Positions 8,334-16,693 of a DNA stretch of 35,867 bases are shown one piece after another. This DNA is from JBFELU01 sp041551965 (GTDB taxonomy: Bacteria > Actinomycetota > Acidimicrobiia > Spongiisociales > UBA11373): contig JBFELU010000021.1 in the NCBI GenBank assembly GCA_041551965.1, forward strand, positions 1-35,867, read 5' to 3'. The number at the start of each line of letters is the position of its first letter. The stretch's first letter is position 1. A program made the translations under genes and the position numbers. The notes beneath the pieces are model-generated. The model was not told where the DNA came from. It ran no database searches and saw only the letters and a list, made by a program, of their open reading frames with translations.

Positions 8334-8394
8334 TTCCTCCCTCCGACTCGCCGAAACGACACCGCGTGTTCGGCGGGGATGCGCTCTGTGATGA

Positions 8395-8424
8395 ATAATA
8401 GCCACAGATCGTTGTCGTGGTCCA
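8395..8424 (-). promoter_or_regulatory. Promoter of the BldD-like gene
   Basis: Minus-strand -10 TATTAT (8400-8395) and -35 TGGACC (8424-8419, 4 of 6 matches) are separated by 18 bases. The -10 is unusually AT-rich for this DNA. The implied 5' UTR is about 55 bases. I found no convincing BldD box, so autoregulation is not supported. Confidence 0.55.
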
Positions 8425-8458
8425 GCACAGGGCGTGGTCGCGCCGTCTCCCGAGCTGA

Positions 8459-9553
8459 TCAGGCGCCCCGCCGGCGCCGCTTGGGCGGGGCCGGGTCCTC
8501 CTCGGCCGCCTCGGCGTAGGCCCGCAGCGCAGCCTCCTGCTCGGTGCTGAGGCGGGTCGGGACATCGACGAACACCTCGACGAGCAGATCGCCGCGACCT
8601 CGCCGTCGCATGCGGGGCATGCCCATCCGGCCCAGCTTGAACACCGATCCCGGCTGGGTCCCGGCAGGGATGTCGAGGTTGTACTCGTCGCCGTCGACGA
8701 GGGGGATGGCTCGAGAGGTCCCCAGGGTGGCCTCGGCCAGCCCCACATGGAGACGGTGGATCAGGTCGGGACCATGGCGCTCGAAACGGTCGTCGGGGGT
8801 CACCCGGACCTCCACGTAGAGGTCGCCGGGGCGACCGCCAGGTTCACCGGCCGCCCCCTTGCCGGGCACCCGCAACCGGGCGCCGTCCTCGATGCCGGCG
8901 GGGATCTCGATCGTCATCGTCCGCTCCCCGGCCATGGATCCCACCCCGCTGCAGATTTCGCAGGGTTCGGTGATCATTCGGCCCCGACCCCGGCACCGGT
9001 CGCACGGGGCGATCGTCATCGTCGTACCGAGCAGCGTCTGGCGGGTCAGGCGAACCGAGCCCTGCCCGCCGCAGCGGTCACAGGTCTCGAGCGGGACACC
9101 GGGCGCTGCACCCGAACCCTCGCACGCCTCACATGAGACCGCGGTGCGATACGACACTTCGCGCTCGGTGTTCCCCGCCGCCGCCGCCAACGAGATCTCG
9201 ACCCGGACCCCGACGTCGGATCCCTGGGCCGGCCCCATCGACTGACCTCCGAACGGGAACCCACCGAATCCTCCCGCCGACCCGAAGAAGCGGGCGAGCA
9301 GATCGTCGATCCCCGCAAACGAGGAGAAGAGATCGGACATGTCGAAGTCGCCCCCGCGGTCGTAAGCAGCCCGGCGGTTCGGGTCCGAGAGCACCTCGTA
9401 GGCCTGAGCCACCTTCCGGAACTGCTCCTCGGCGTGAGGGTCGTCGGGGTTGGCGTCGGGATGGGTCTCCCGCGCCAGCTTTCGAAAGGCCCGCTTGATC
9501 TGGTCCTGATCGGCGTCGCGATCGACGCCGAGAATGGCGTAGTAGTCCTCCAC
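8459..9553 (-). CDS. dnaJ: Chaperone DnaJ (type I)
   Basis: 364 residues. J domain with HPD at 31-33, a Gly/Phe-rich linker (about 88-110), and the zinc domain with all four CxxCxGxG repeats (CEACEGSG, CDRCGGQG, CDRCRGRG, CEICSGVG), then the substrate-binding C-terminal domain. It stimulates DnaK ATPase and holds unfolded proteins. GTG 9553 starts one base after the hrcA TGA, so the pair is an operon under the CIRCE site at 10586-10612. No dnaK or grpE is nearby, as expected for the second dnaJ copy typical of actinobacteria. Confidence 0.96.
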   Translation of the reverse strand: MEDYYAILGVDRDADQDQIKRAFRKLARETHPDANPDDPHAEEQFRKVAQAYEVLSDPNRRAAYDRGGDFDMSDLFSSFAGIDDLLARFFGSAGGFGGFPFGGQSMGPAQGSDVGVRVEISLAAAAGNTEREVSYRTAVSCEACEGSGAAPGVPLETCDRCGGQGSVRLTRQTLLGTTMTIAPCDRCRGRGRMITEPCEICSGVGSMAGERTMTIEIPAGIEDGARLRVPGKGAAGEPGGRPGDLYVEVRVTPDDRFERHGPDLIHRLHVGLAEATLGTSRAIPLVDGDEYNLDIPAGTQPGSVFKLGRMGMPRMRRRGRGDLLVEVFVDVPTRLSTEQEAALRAYAEAAEEDPAPPKRRRRGA

Positions 9554-9554
9554 G

Positions 9555-10553
9555 TCAGCCGCCCAGACTGTCGCCCAGTGCTTCGCTGACCTCCTCGACC
9601 ACCTTGATGGTGCGTCGGTAATCCATCCTCATCGGCCCGAACACGCCCATACGCCCCCCGGCGTCATCGTCGCCGTAGGACGATGAGACCACCGCCAAGT
9701 CGTCCTCACCGGCGGGGATCTCGGGGCCCAGCCGGACGCTGGTACCGACCGCCTCCTCGTCGAGGAGCTCACGGACGGTGGCCTGCCGGTCCAGCACGGC
9801 GAGGATGCGATTCAGCTTGCTGAGGTCCTCCCACAGATCCGTCATGAAGCTGGTGCCGCCCAGATACACCTCCCGCCGCACCACCGCAGCGGCATCGACG
9901 ACCTCGAGGATGCGGTCGTAGATGTCGAGGGCGGCGGTCGACAGGGCTTGGGCTTCGGAGTCGCGCTCCGACAGCAGATCGTCGCCGAGCACGAACTCGT
10001 CGAGCCGCGCCACCAACGCCTCGCTCGCCTCGGTGACTTCCGCCGGCGTCGGCGGATCGGACAGCTGGAGCGCCGACTGGTGCACCCGGCCGGTGTCGGT
10101 CGCCAACACCACGAGCAGCACGGTCGGCTCGATCTGCACGACGTGGATGTCGCGCACGGTCTGGCCCTGCAACCCCGGCCCGAGAACCAACGCCGGGTAG
10201 TGCGTGATCTCGGCCAGGAGGTCCGAGGTGTCCTTGAGCATCCGGCCCAGCTCGGCATGCATCGAGGAGAAGAAGGTCTCGATTCGATCGCGAGTGCGTC
10301 GTCTCAAGGACCCCGGGGACAAGTGGTCGACGTAATAGCGGTAGCCGCGGTCGGTCGGTACCCGACCCGCCGAGGTGTGGGGCTTCATGATGTACCCGTC
10401 GTTCTCGAGGACCGCCAGGTCGTTGCGGACGGTGGCGGCCGAGCAGTCGAGCTTGGCCCGTTCGAGGATGGCGCGGGAGCTGACCGGTTCGCCCGTCGTG
10501 ATGTACTCCTCGACCAGTTCCCGCAAGATGGCGGATTTCCGATCGTCCAGCAT
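9555..10553 (-). CDS. hrcA: Heat-inducible transcription repressor HrcA
   Basis: 332 residues from ATG 10553; a longer frame to 10592 would start inside the CIRCE operator and is rejected. The winged-helix N-terminus (MLDDRKSAIL, and SAATVRNDLAVLE at about 39-51) and the HTSAGRVPTDRGYRYYVD segment (about 59-76) are diagnostic. HrcA binds CIRCE and represses chaperone genes until heat shock. There is no Shine-Dalgarno; a TAATCT box ends eight bases before the ATG, which suggests a leaderless transcript. dnaJ follows one base downstream. Confidence 0.96.
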   Translation of the reverse strand: MLDDRKSAILRELVEEYITTGEPVSSRAILERAKLDCSAATVRNDLAVLENDGYIMKPHTSAGRVPTDRGYRYYVDHLSPGSLRRRTRDRIETFFSSMHAELGRMLKDTSDLLAEITHYPALVLGPGLQGQTVRDIHVVQIEPTVLLVVLATDTGRVHQSALQLSDPPTPAEVTEASEALVARLDEFVLGDDLLSERDSEAQALSTAALDIYDRILEVVDAAAVVRREVYLGGTSFMTDLWEDLSKLNRILAVLDRQATVRELLDEEAVGTSVRLGPEIPAGEDDLAVVSSSYGDDDAGGRMGVFGPMRMDYRRTIKVVEEVSEALGDSLGG

Positions 10554-10561
10554 GGAGATCC

Positions 10562-10567
10562 AGATTA
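10562..10567 (-). promoter_or_regulatory. Candidate -10 box (TAATCT) for hrcA-dnaJ
   Basis: TAATCT lies eight bases before the hrcA ATG, placing the transcription start at or next to the start codon. The CIRCE repeat begins 18 bases upstream and so covers the -35 region, as expected for a repressor site. Confidence 0.45.
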
Positions 10568-10585
10568 GCAGCGCGGGCCCGACAA

Positions 10586-10612
10586 TTAGCACTCCCGATA
10601 TCGGAGTGCTAA
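10586..10612. promoter_or_regulatory. CIRCE operator (HrcA-binding site)
   Basis: A perfect inverted repeat TTAGCACTC-N9-GAGTGCTAA, identical to the CIRCE consensus in both arms and spacer length. It lies just upstream of hrcA and just past the lepA stop (10643), so it autoregulates hrcA-dnaJ. Confidence 0.97.
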
Positions 10613-10642
10613 CTCTGCATCGGCCCCGCCGCGACTCTCGGA

Positions 10643-12448
10643 TCAGTCGGTGTCGACCCGCAACACCGCAATGAACGCCTCCTGAGGGACCTCGACCTGG
10701 CCCACCATCTTCATGCGGCGCTTGCCCTCCTTCTGGCGCTCGAGCAGCTTGCGCTTCCGGGTGACGTCCCCCCCGTACAGCTTGGCGGTCACATCCTTGC
10801 GCAAGGCCTTCACCGTTTCCCGAGCAATGATGCGGGACCCGATCGCCGCCTGAATCGGGACGTCGAAGAGCTGACGGGGAATGAGCTCCCGGAGCCGCTC
10901 GGTGACGCGGCGACCGTAGTGGTACGCCTGATCGGAGTGCACGATGGCGGAAAAGGCATCGACGGGGAGGCCGTTGAGGAGCATGTCGACCCGGACCAGG
11001 TCCGAGACCTGATACCCATCCGGCTCGTAATCGAGCGAGGCGTAGCCCCGGGTCCGGGATTTGAGCTGATCGAAGAAACCGAAAACGATCTCGGCGAGCG
11101 GCACCCGGTACACGAGCTCGACTCGCTCCGGACTGAGATACTGCATGGTCCCGAACTCACCACGGTGCTCCTGGAGGAGCTCCATCACCGTTCCCGTGTA
11201 CTCGGAGGGGGCGATGATCATGACGCGAAGAAAGGGCTCGAGGATCTCGGTCCTCACGCTGGCGTCGGGAAGATCCTGAGGACTGTGCACCTCCACCTCA
11301 TCACCCGAGGTGAGACGCGCCTGGAAAGCCACCGAGGGAGCCGTCGCCACCAGATCGAGGCCGTACTCCCGCTCCAGCCTCTCCCTGACTATCTCCATGT
11401 GCAGGAGCCCGAGGAACCCACACCGGAACCCGAAGCCGAGCGCTCGCGAGGTCTCCGGCTCGTAGGCCAACGCGGCATCGTTGAGCCGCAACTTCTCGAG
11501 GGCCTCCCGAAGGCGCTCGAAGTCGTCGCCGTCGGTGGGGAACAACCCGGAGAAGACCATCGGCTTCGGTTCCCGGTACCCGGCGAGAGGGCCGGACGCC
11601 GGCCGATCGTCCCGGGTCACGGTGTCCCCCACCCGGATCCGGTCGATGTCCTTGATCCCGGTGATGAGGTACCCGACCTCGCCGGGGCCCAGACCGGCCA
11701 TAGCGAGGGCCGACGGCGTCAACACCCCCACCTCGTCGGCGGCATCACGGGCACCGGTGGCCATGAAGCGGACCCGGTCGCCGGTCGAGAGCCGGCCCTG
11801 GCTCACCCGGACGTAACACACCACACCGCGATAGGGGTCGTAGTAGGAGTCGAAGACCAGCGCCTGCAGCGGCGCCCGCTCGTCACCGGTCGGCGGCGGG
11901 AGACGCTCGATGATCGCCGCCAGCAGCGTATCGACCCCCTCACCCGTCTTGGCCGAGACCCGCAACACGTCGCCGGAACCGACTCCGAGCACCGCCGCCA
12001 GCTCGTCAGCCACCCGATCGGGGTCGGCGGCGGGCAGGTCGACCTTGTTGAGCACAGGCACGATCTCCAGACCGCTCTCGAGCGCCAGGTAGGCGTTGGC
12101 GAGAGTCTGGGCTTCGACCCCCTGGGCCGCGTCGACCAGGAGGATCGCTCCTTCGCAGGCCGCCAGGCTCCGGGAGACCTCGTAGGTGAAGTCCACATGC
12201 CCGGGGGTGTCGATCAGGTTGAGCAGATAGGTCTCCCCATCGGGCGCTCGGTGTTCCAACCGCACCGCCTGGGCCTTGATGGTGATCCCCCGTTCTCGCT
12301 CGAGGTCCATCGAATCGAGGACCTGTTCCCGCATGTCTCTGGCGCTGACCGTATCGGTGCGCTCGAGAAGCCGGTCGGCCAGAGTCGACTTGCCGTGGTC
12401 GATATGGGCGACGATCGAGAAGTTGCGAATGCGCGAGGTTGGGATCAC
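10643..12448 (-). CDS. lepA: Elongation factor 4 (LepA)
   Basis: About 601 residues from GTG 12448, which has GGAG five bases upstream and gives the family-typical beginning (MIPTSRIRNFSIVAHIDHGKST). An ATG at 12475 would add nine residues but lies inside a likely -10 box and lacks a ribosome-binding site. Visible motifs are G1 AHIDHGKST, G3 DTPGH, G4 NKVD and the LepA-specific C-terminal domain (KLYGGDVTRKRKLLERQKEG, then KRRMK). EF4 is a ribosome-associated GTPase that acts on stalled or mistranslocated ribosomes. Divergent from rpsT; the two promoters share bases. Confidence 0.95.
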   Translation of the reverse strand: MIPTSRIRNFSIVAHIDHGKSTLADRLLERTDTVSARDMREQVLDSMDLERERGITIKAQAVRLEHRAPDGETYLLNLIDTPGHVDFTYEVSRSLAACEGAILLVDAAQGVEAQTLANAYLALESGLEIVPVLNKVDLPAADPDRVADELAAVLGVGSGDVLRVSAKTGEGVDTLLAAIIERLPPPTGDERAPLQALVFDSYYDPYRGVVCYVRVSQGRLSTGDRVRFMATGARDAADEVGVLTPSALAMAGLGPGEVGYLITGIKDIDRIRVGDTVTRDDRPASGPLAGYREPKPMVFSGLFPTDGDDFERLREALEKLRLNDAALAYEPETSRALGFGFRCGFLGLLHMEIVRERLEREYGLDLVATAPSVAFQARLTSGDEVEVHSPQDLPDASVRTEILEPFLRVMIIAPSEYTGTVMELLQEHRGEFGTMQYLSPERVELVYRVPLAEIVFGFFDQLKSRTRGYASLDYEPDGYQVSDLVRVDMLLNGLPVDAFSAIVHSDQAYHYGRRVTERLRELIPRQLFDVPIQAAIGSRIIARETVKALRKDVTAKLYGGDVTRKRKLLERQKEGKRRMKMVGQVEVPQEAFIAVLRVDTD

Positions 12449-12473
12449 AGCGGCTCCGGGGGAACGGGCCGGC

Positions 12474-12479
12474 ATTGTA
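12474..12479 (-). promoter_or_regulatory. Candidate -10 box (TACAAT) for lepA
   Basis: TACAAT matches the consensus at 5 of 6 positions and lies 25 bases before GTG 12448. It overlaps the ATG at 12475, which argues for the downstream GTG as the real start. No good -35 is visible. Confidence 0.5.
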
Positions 12480-12503
12480 GTGGCGGCCGACCGGTGCTAT
12501 ATT
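12475..12503 (+). promoter_or_regulatory. Promoter of rpsT
   Basis: -35-like TTGTAG (12475-12480) and -10 TATATT (12498-12503) with exactly 17 bases between. The -35 occupies the same bases as the divergent lepA -10. The implied 5' UTR is about 28 bases and lacks a clear Shine-Dalgarno. Confidence 0.55.
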
Positions 12504-12537
12504 CCCTCCGTCCCCACGAAACGATGGGCGTTCTGCC

Positions 12538-12804
12538 ATGGCCAACATTGCATCCCAGATAAAGCGAAACCGCCAGAACGAGAAGCGGCGCCAGCGCAAC
12601 CAGGCGCTCCGCTCCGAAATCAAGACCCGCTCCCGACGTGCCCTCGAGGCGGCCGAATCAGGCGACGCCGAGGGTGCTCGAGAAGCCCTGAAGCTGGCCC
12701 AGAGCCGCATCGACGTTGCGGTCGGCAAGGGTGTGATGCACAAGCGGACGGCGGCTCGCCGCAAGTCGCAGCTGGGGCATCGGGTCGACCGACTTCTCGG
12801 CTGA
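12538..12804 (+). CDS. rpsT: 30S ribosomal protein S20
   Basis: 88 residues, the normal size. Begins MANIASQIKRNRQNEKRRQRN and contains the KGVMHKRTAARRKSQL segment (about 64-79) typical of S20, a helical bundle protein that binds 16S rRNA early in 30S assembly. Very rich in Arg and Lys. ATG 12538; greA follows 13 bases downstream, so they may share the promoter at 12475-12503. Confidence 0.97.
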   Translation: MANIASQIKRNRQNEKRRQRNQALRSEIKTRSRRALEAAESGDAEGAREALKLAQSRIDVAVGKGVMHKRTAARRKSQLGHRVDRLLG

Positions 12805-12817
12805 GCCCCTCCCCAGC

Positions 12818-13297
12818 ATGGAAGAGCGACAAGCCACCTGGCTGACCCCTGCCGCCCACCAGCGCCTCGTCGAAGAGTTCGAGGAACTCACCACCGAGGG
12901 GCGGCGACACATGGCCGATCGCATCGCCGAGGCCCGTTCTCACGGCGACATCAGAGAGAACGCCGACTACGAGGCCGCCAAGAACGAACAGGGCCTGATG
13001 GAGGCCCGCATCCGCAAGATCCGGGCACTGCTCGACACCGCTGAGGTCCGGGACGTCGTCGCCACCGAGCACGTCGAGGTCGGCTGCGTGGTCACGGTGC
13101 GGGACGGCGATGGCGACGAGAGCGACTTCTTCGTCGCCCCGCCCGAGAACAAGGTGCCGGGGTTCCTGCTGGCGTCGCCGACCAGTCCTCTCGGTGAGGC
13201 CCTCCTGGGTGCTTCCGTCGGAGAGACCGTCTCCTACGAGGCCCCCGGCGGCACCTTCGCCCTGGAAGTCATCGGCATCCGTCCCTTCGAGGGCTAG
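12818..13297 (+). CDS. greA: Transcript cleavage factor GreA
   Basis: 159 residues. The N-terminal coiled coil has the acidic tip GDIRENADYEAAK (43-55), with D44 and E47 at the positions that coordinate the catalytic Mg2+ in the RNA polymerase secondary channel. The C-terminal FKBP-like domain contains SPLGEALLGASVGETVSY (about 122-139). GreA rescues backtracked RNA polymerase by stimulating cleavage of the nascent RNA. Placement behind rpsT suggests co-expression with ribosomal functions. Confidence 0.95.
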   Translation: MEERQATWLTPAAHQRLVEEFEELTTEGRRHMADRIAEARSHGDIRENADYEAAKNEQGLMEARIRKIRALLDTAEVRDVVATEHVEVGCVVTVRDGDGDESDFFVAPPENKVPGFLLASPTSPLGEALLGASVGETVSYEAPGGTFALEVIGIRPFEG

Positions 13298-13304
13298 CGC
13301 CCGC

Positions 13305-14303
13305 TCAGCCGGGCGCCCGCGCCCCGTACCAGCGAGCCAAGGCCACGGTGAGCCGTTCCAGCGTGACCCGATGGGTCTCCTCGGGCGCCGTCTTCAGCCC
13401 GAGATCGGCCCGTGACAGGGCATCGAGCGACCGCCGCAGCCGTTCGTCGGGGACCCGGTCTCGTTGTGTCCACGCCTTGCGGGTCGGGTAGTGGTCGCTG
13501 CGGCTCCCCGTCCAGACGGCGAGGGTCTCGAGGTCGGGGGCCGCCGCCGCCAAGGCGCGGCGGCGGAGGTCGTGCTCCATGAACGCGAGCAACTGGAGCG
13601 GGTGGCCGTGCGTGAGGAAATCGGCCAGCCGGCGCAACGCCTCCCCCACATCCCCGGACGCGACGGCATCGGAGTAGTGCCACATCGGCTCGTCGGGTCG
13701 GTTTCGGAACCGGGCCGCCACGTCGGCGATCGTCACCGGACCGTCGATCGTCTCCAACTGATCGAGCGCCGCAGCCATCGAGGCGATGTCGGAGCCGAAG
13801 CGGGCGAGCAGCCCCGCCGCCGCCTCGGGTTCGAGCCTGATGCCCCGATCTCGCGCTTCGTTGCCCAGCCAGTCGGCCGCATCCCGCTCCCGCAGCTTCT
13901 TGACCGCGATCGTCTCACCGCATTCCTTCACGGCTCCCGAGAGCGGCGCCGGGAGGGCCCCTTCGGAGACGAACACCACCACGGTCGAGGTCCCATCGAC
14001 GGTCGCCGTGAGCTCGGCGATGATCCCGGCTTCGGCTTTGAGCAGTTGGTGGGCATCGACGACCAGCACCCCCCGCAGACCCCCGAACAGGGATCCGCTT
14101 TGGAGAGCCGGGACGAGTGCCTCGAGAGCGGGCCGGAGCGTGCCGCCCTCCGCCTCCTCCCCGCTTCCCCGCCCGGGAACGTCGAAGCGCTCGGTGCTCT
14201 CGACCTCCCACTGCTGGAGCAGGGCGGCCGCTCGACGGAGCATCTCGTGGCGTTCGCCCGGTCCGGCGTCGCGGGGTCCGGTAACGGCGAGGACCGGTTT
14301 CAT
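13305..14303 (-). CDS. holA: DNA polymerase III subunit delta (HolA)
   Basis: 332 residues from ATG 14303, which follows a TACCGT box by six bases and is therefore probably leaderless; an upstream frame to 14393 would run through both divergent promoters. The delta subunit opens the beta sliding clamp in the clamp loader. The pattern fits: a divergent N-terminal RecA-like domain, the VVVFVSEG strand near 110-118, the AVKKLRERDAADWL segment (about 134-147), the LARFGSDIASMAAALDQLE helix, and a C-terminal collar domain. Delta subunits have low sequence conservation and lack Walker motifs, as seen here. The neighbourhood rpsT/comEC is the usual one for holA in actinobacteria. Confidence 0.9.
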   Translation of the reverse strand: MKPVLAVTGPRDAGPGERHEMLRRAAALLQQWEVESTERFDVPGRGSGEEAEGGTLRPALEALVPALQSGSLFGGLRGVLVVDAHQLLKAEAGIIAELTATVDGTSTVVVFVSEGALPAPLSGAVKECGETIAVKKLRERDAADWLGNEARDRGIRLEPEAAAGLLARFGSDIASMAAALDQLETIDGPVTIADVAARFRNRPDEPMWHYSDAVASGDVGEALRRLADFLTHGHPLQLLAFMEHDLRRRALAAAAPDLETLAVWTGSRSDHYPTRKAWTQRDRVPDERLRRSLDALSRADLGLKTAPEETHRVTLERLTVALARWYGARAPG

Positions 14304-14309
14304 GGCGCC

Positions 14310-14359
14310 ACGGTAGCCCGGGGCGGTCTGGTCCCGCCCGGCGACATTTCCACTATGCT
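14310..14359. promoter_or_regulatory. Divergent promoters of holA and the small zinc-site protein
   Basis: On the minus strand TACCGT (14315-14310) ends six bases before the holA ATG. On the plus strand TATGCT (14354-14359) precedes a GGGAGG ribosome-binding site (14374-14379) and GTG 14387. No strong -35 elements are visible for either. Confidence 0.4.
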
Positions 14360-14386
14360 GATAGGAGAAATACGGGAGGCAGACCG

Positions 14387-14587
14387 GTGTCACACATGAT
14401 TGCTCGACGACCCTTGGCGGGGACGGGGCCCACCGCCCGGACGTCCGATCGCACCTGCTCCGAGGACGACTGCATCACCCGTCTCTCCCGCTACAACAAG
14501 GCCGAGCACTGCTACCTGCACGCCCCGGTTCGATTCCCGCGCTTTCGGGGTCAATTCACCAGCGAGTACGAGGCCAAAGAGGCCTAA
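14387..14587 (+). CDS. Small protein with C-x4-C-x12-C-x2-H putative zinc site
   Basis: 66 residues from GTG 14387, supported by GGGAGG seven bases upstream; ATG 14396 is an alternative. Residues C24, C29, C42 and H45 form a compact possible zinc knuckle (CSEDDCITRLSRYNKAEHC, then YLH). The flanking RLSRYNKAEHCY stretch recalls small uncharacterised actinobacterial proteins (from memory, unverified). It could be a nucleic-acid or protein-binding adaptor, but no function can be assigned. It sits alone between divergent holA and convergent comEC. Confidence 0.75.
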   Translation: MSHMIARRPLAGTGPTARTSDRTCSEDDCITRLSRYNKAEHCYLHAPVRFPRFRGQFTSEYEAKEA

Positions 14588-14600
14588 CACTCCGGCCTCG

Positions 14601-16688
14601 TCACAGCCGATCGAGGCGCACTACCACGTCTCCCTCGAGGTCGGTGCGGCGCACCAGGGCCCCCACCGACTCCAGCACGGCGACCGTCCCGGGATCGGGG
14701 TGACCGAACTCGTTGGTGCCCACGCTGATCACCGCCACCAGAGGCGAGATGGCGGCCAGCCACCCCGGATCGCTGGTCGCCGCCCCCTGATGGGGAACCT
14801 TGAGGACGTCGACCTCCACCGGTCCCAGATCCTGCTGCGCCGCCGCCTCGACGTCGCCGGCCAGGAGAGCCGTTCGCCCGGAGGCCGTCACGAGCAGTAC
14901 CACCGACCCATCGTTGGGTGAGTCGTAACGGCGCCGGGGACCCAGCACCTCGAGGTCGAACCAACCCACTCGCGCTCTCAGACCCACCTCGACTTCCTCG
15001 ACCGCCCCAGCGGCGGCGACCGAGGCGAGGCCGGCATCTCCCGCATGCCATACCCGCCGGACTTCGAAGACCCGGCCCAATCCCACCAACCCCCCGGTGT
15101 GGTCGGCGTGGCGGTGGGTGATCACGAGGAGATCGATGCGACGGACCCCCAGTGCAAAGAGCTTGCGCTGCAGCACGGTGGGGTCGGGGCCTCCGTCGAC
15201 GAGCACCACGGCCCCGTCCGGGCTCCGCAGCAGGATGGCGTCTCCCTGCCCGACATCGAGGATCCTCAGTTCGGGTCCCGACGGCGGCCGAATCGGGTGA
15301 GCGACCAGACCCACCAGTGCCAGTGCACCGGCCAGCGCCATCACGGGCCGCAGGCCGGGCCGGATGGCCGCCGTGAGACCGGCGCCAACCGCGGCCACCG
15401 CCGCCGGTCCCAGCTGAGGGAGATGCCGCACGCTGCGGGCCAGTCCGAGCACGCCGCGAGCCGCCAACAGCCCCAATCCGGTGAGCGGAGCCACCCCGGT
15501 CGCCAGCCCCAACCCACCGAGGATGGTCGCCAATCCCACCAGGGGCCCCGCGGCCAAATTGGCGATGGGCGCGACCAGCGACACGGTGCCGAAGTGCATC
15601 AACAGGAGGGGCGCCACCGCCGCCTGGGCCGAGGCGGTGGCCGCCAGGGCCTGCCACACCAGACGGGGCCTTCGTGATCGACCGAGCCCAGCCCCCGCCA
15701 GCACCCCGGCGGTGGCGGCGACCGAGAGCTGGAAGCCGACATCGAATGCCAACTCGCCCGAGACGAGCAGCAGCAGGGTCACCGCTCCCCCGAGGGCGGC
15801 CCAGCCGTCCACGATCACGCCGGCCAATCGGCCGCCCAGGACCAGACCCGCCATTGCGGCCGCCCGCACGACCGACGGCTCCCAGCGAGTCGCCACGACG
15901 AAGACGGCCAAGCCCACGAGGCCCAGCACGGCTCGTCGGCGCGGCCCCCAGCCGAGCGGGCCGGCGGCGAGCCACCAGGCCGTCAGGAAGAGGGCGACGT
16001 TGCTCCCCGACACGGCCACGAAGTGGGCCAACCCGGTCCGGCGCAGAGCCTCCAGATCGGCGTCCGGCACATCGCCGATCTCCCCGATCAGGAAGCCCGC
16101 GAGCAAGGCGGCTTCCGGTCTGCCGGCCCGATCGGGGAGTCCATCGAGCACCCGGCGGCGGAGCAGGTTGCCCGTCCGGAACAGGGGGTTCCCAGATTCC
16201 CCGACGATCTCGAGCCGATCGGCGTCCAGCCAACCGGCCACCGGGTCACCCCGGAGGGTCGACGCCCGGGCAACCAGACGGCCGGTCACCACCACCCGGT
16301 CCCCCGCCACGACGGCTTGGGGGCTCGACACCCCGATCGCCGGCCCATCCCAGGACACCCACCCCTCTCGCCGGACATGGTCGGGGTCGAATCGAAAGGA
16401 GGGGGACCGGCTCCCCGGGAGCGAATCCGTGACGGCCCGGCCGGCCAGGGTCACCACCCCTTCTGGGATCGTCGCCCGGCGAGTGCTCTCGGCTCGGACG
16501 TGCGCCACTGCACCCGAGACCCCACCGGCGAGAAGGGCCCCGGCCACCACGACCACGATCGGCCGCCGCGTCACCGCGACCGCTCCCGCCGCCGCGATCC
16601 AAGGGAGCAACGCCCATCGGGGACCGCACAGCGCTCCGACCCAGGTCGCCGCCGCGACCGCCACCGCGACCCTGGCCGATGGCACCAC
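14601..16688 (-). CDS. comEC: ComEC/Rec2 DNA uptake channel with metallo-beta-lactamase domain
   Basis: 695 residues. The N-terminal region has several membrane helices and a soluble DUF4131-type insert (about 60-160), then the Competence membrane domain (about 170-450) with HFVAVSGSNVAL, the family signature. The C-terminal metallo-beta-lactamase-like domain starts at LRILDVGQGDAILL (about 470) and has the metal motif HRHADH near 522-527. ComEC forms the inner-membrane channel for single-stranded DNA, and the C-terminal domain is proposed to degrade the other strand. GTG 16688 lies five bases after the comEA stop, so the two form an operon. No type IV pilus genes are in the window. Confidence 0.94.
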   Translation of the reverse strand: MVPSARVAVAVAAATWVGALCGPRWALLPWIAAAGAVAVTRRPIVVVVAGALLAGGVSGAVAHVRAESTRRATIPEGVVTLAGRAVTDSLPGSRSPSFRFDPDHVRREGWVSWDGPAIGVSSPQAVVAGDRVVVTGRLVARASTLRGDPVAGWLDADRLEIVGESGNPLFRTGNLLRRRVLDGLPDRAGRPEAALLAGFLIGEIGDVPDADLEALRRTGLAHFVAVSGSNVALFLTAWWLAAGPLGWGPRRRAVLGLVGLAVFVVATRWEPSVVRAAAMAGLVLGGRLAGVIVDGWAALGGAVTLLLLVSGELAFDVGFQLSVAATAGVLAGAGLGRSRRPRLVWQALAATASAQAAVAPLLLMHFGTVSLVAPIANLAAGPLVGLATILGGLGLATGVAPLTGLGLLAARGVLGLARSVRHLPQLGPAAVAAVGAGLTAAIRPGLRPVMALAGALALVGLVAHPIRPPSGPELRILDVGQGDAILLRSPDGAVVLVDGGPDPTVLQRKLFALGVRRIDLLVITHRHADHTGGLVGLGRVFEVRRVWHAGDAGLASVAAAGAVEEVEVGLRARVGWFDLEVLGPRRRYDSPNDGSVVLLVTASGRTALLAGDVEAAAQQDLGPVEVDVLKVPHQGAATSDPGWLAAISPLVAVISVGTNEFGHPDPGTVAVLESVGALVRRTDLEGDVVVRLDRL

Positions 16689-16693
16689 CGGAC

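Noticed and set aside
8334..8400. BldD box (autoregulation) in the promoter of the BldD-like gene
   Set aside because: Only a partial match (TCACAGAG region); several fixed positions of the consensus are wrong.
10919..12562. 547-aa plus-strand ORF antisense to lepA
   Set aside because: Shadow frame of the conserved lepA gene; no domain similarity.
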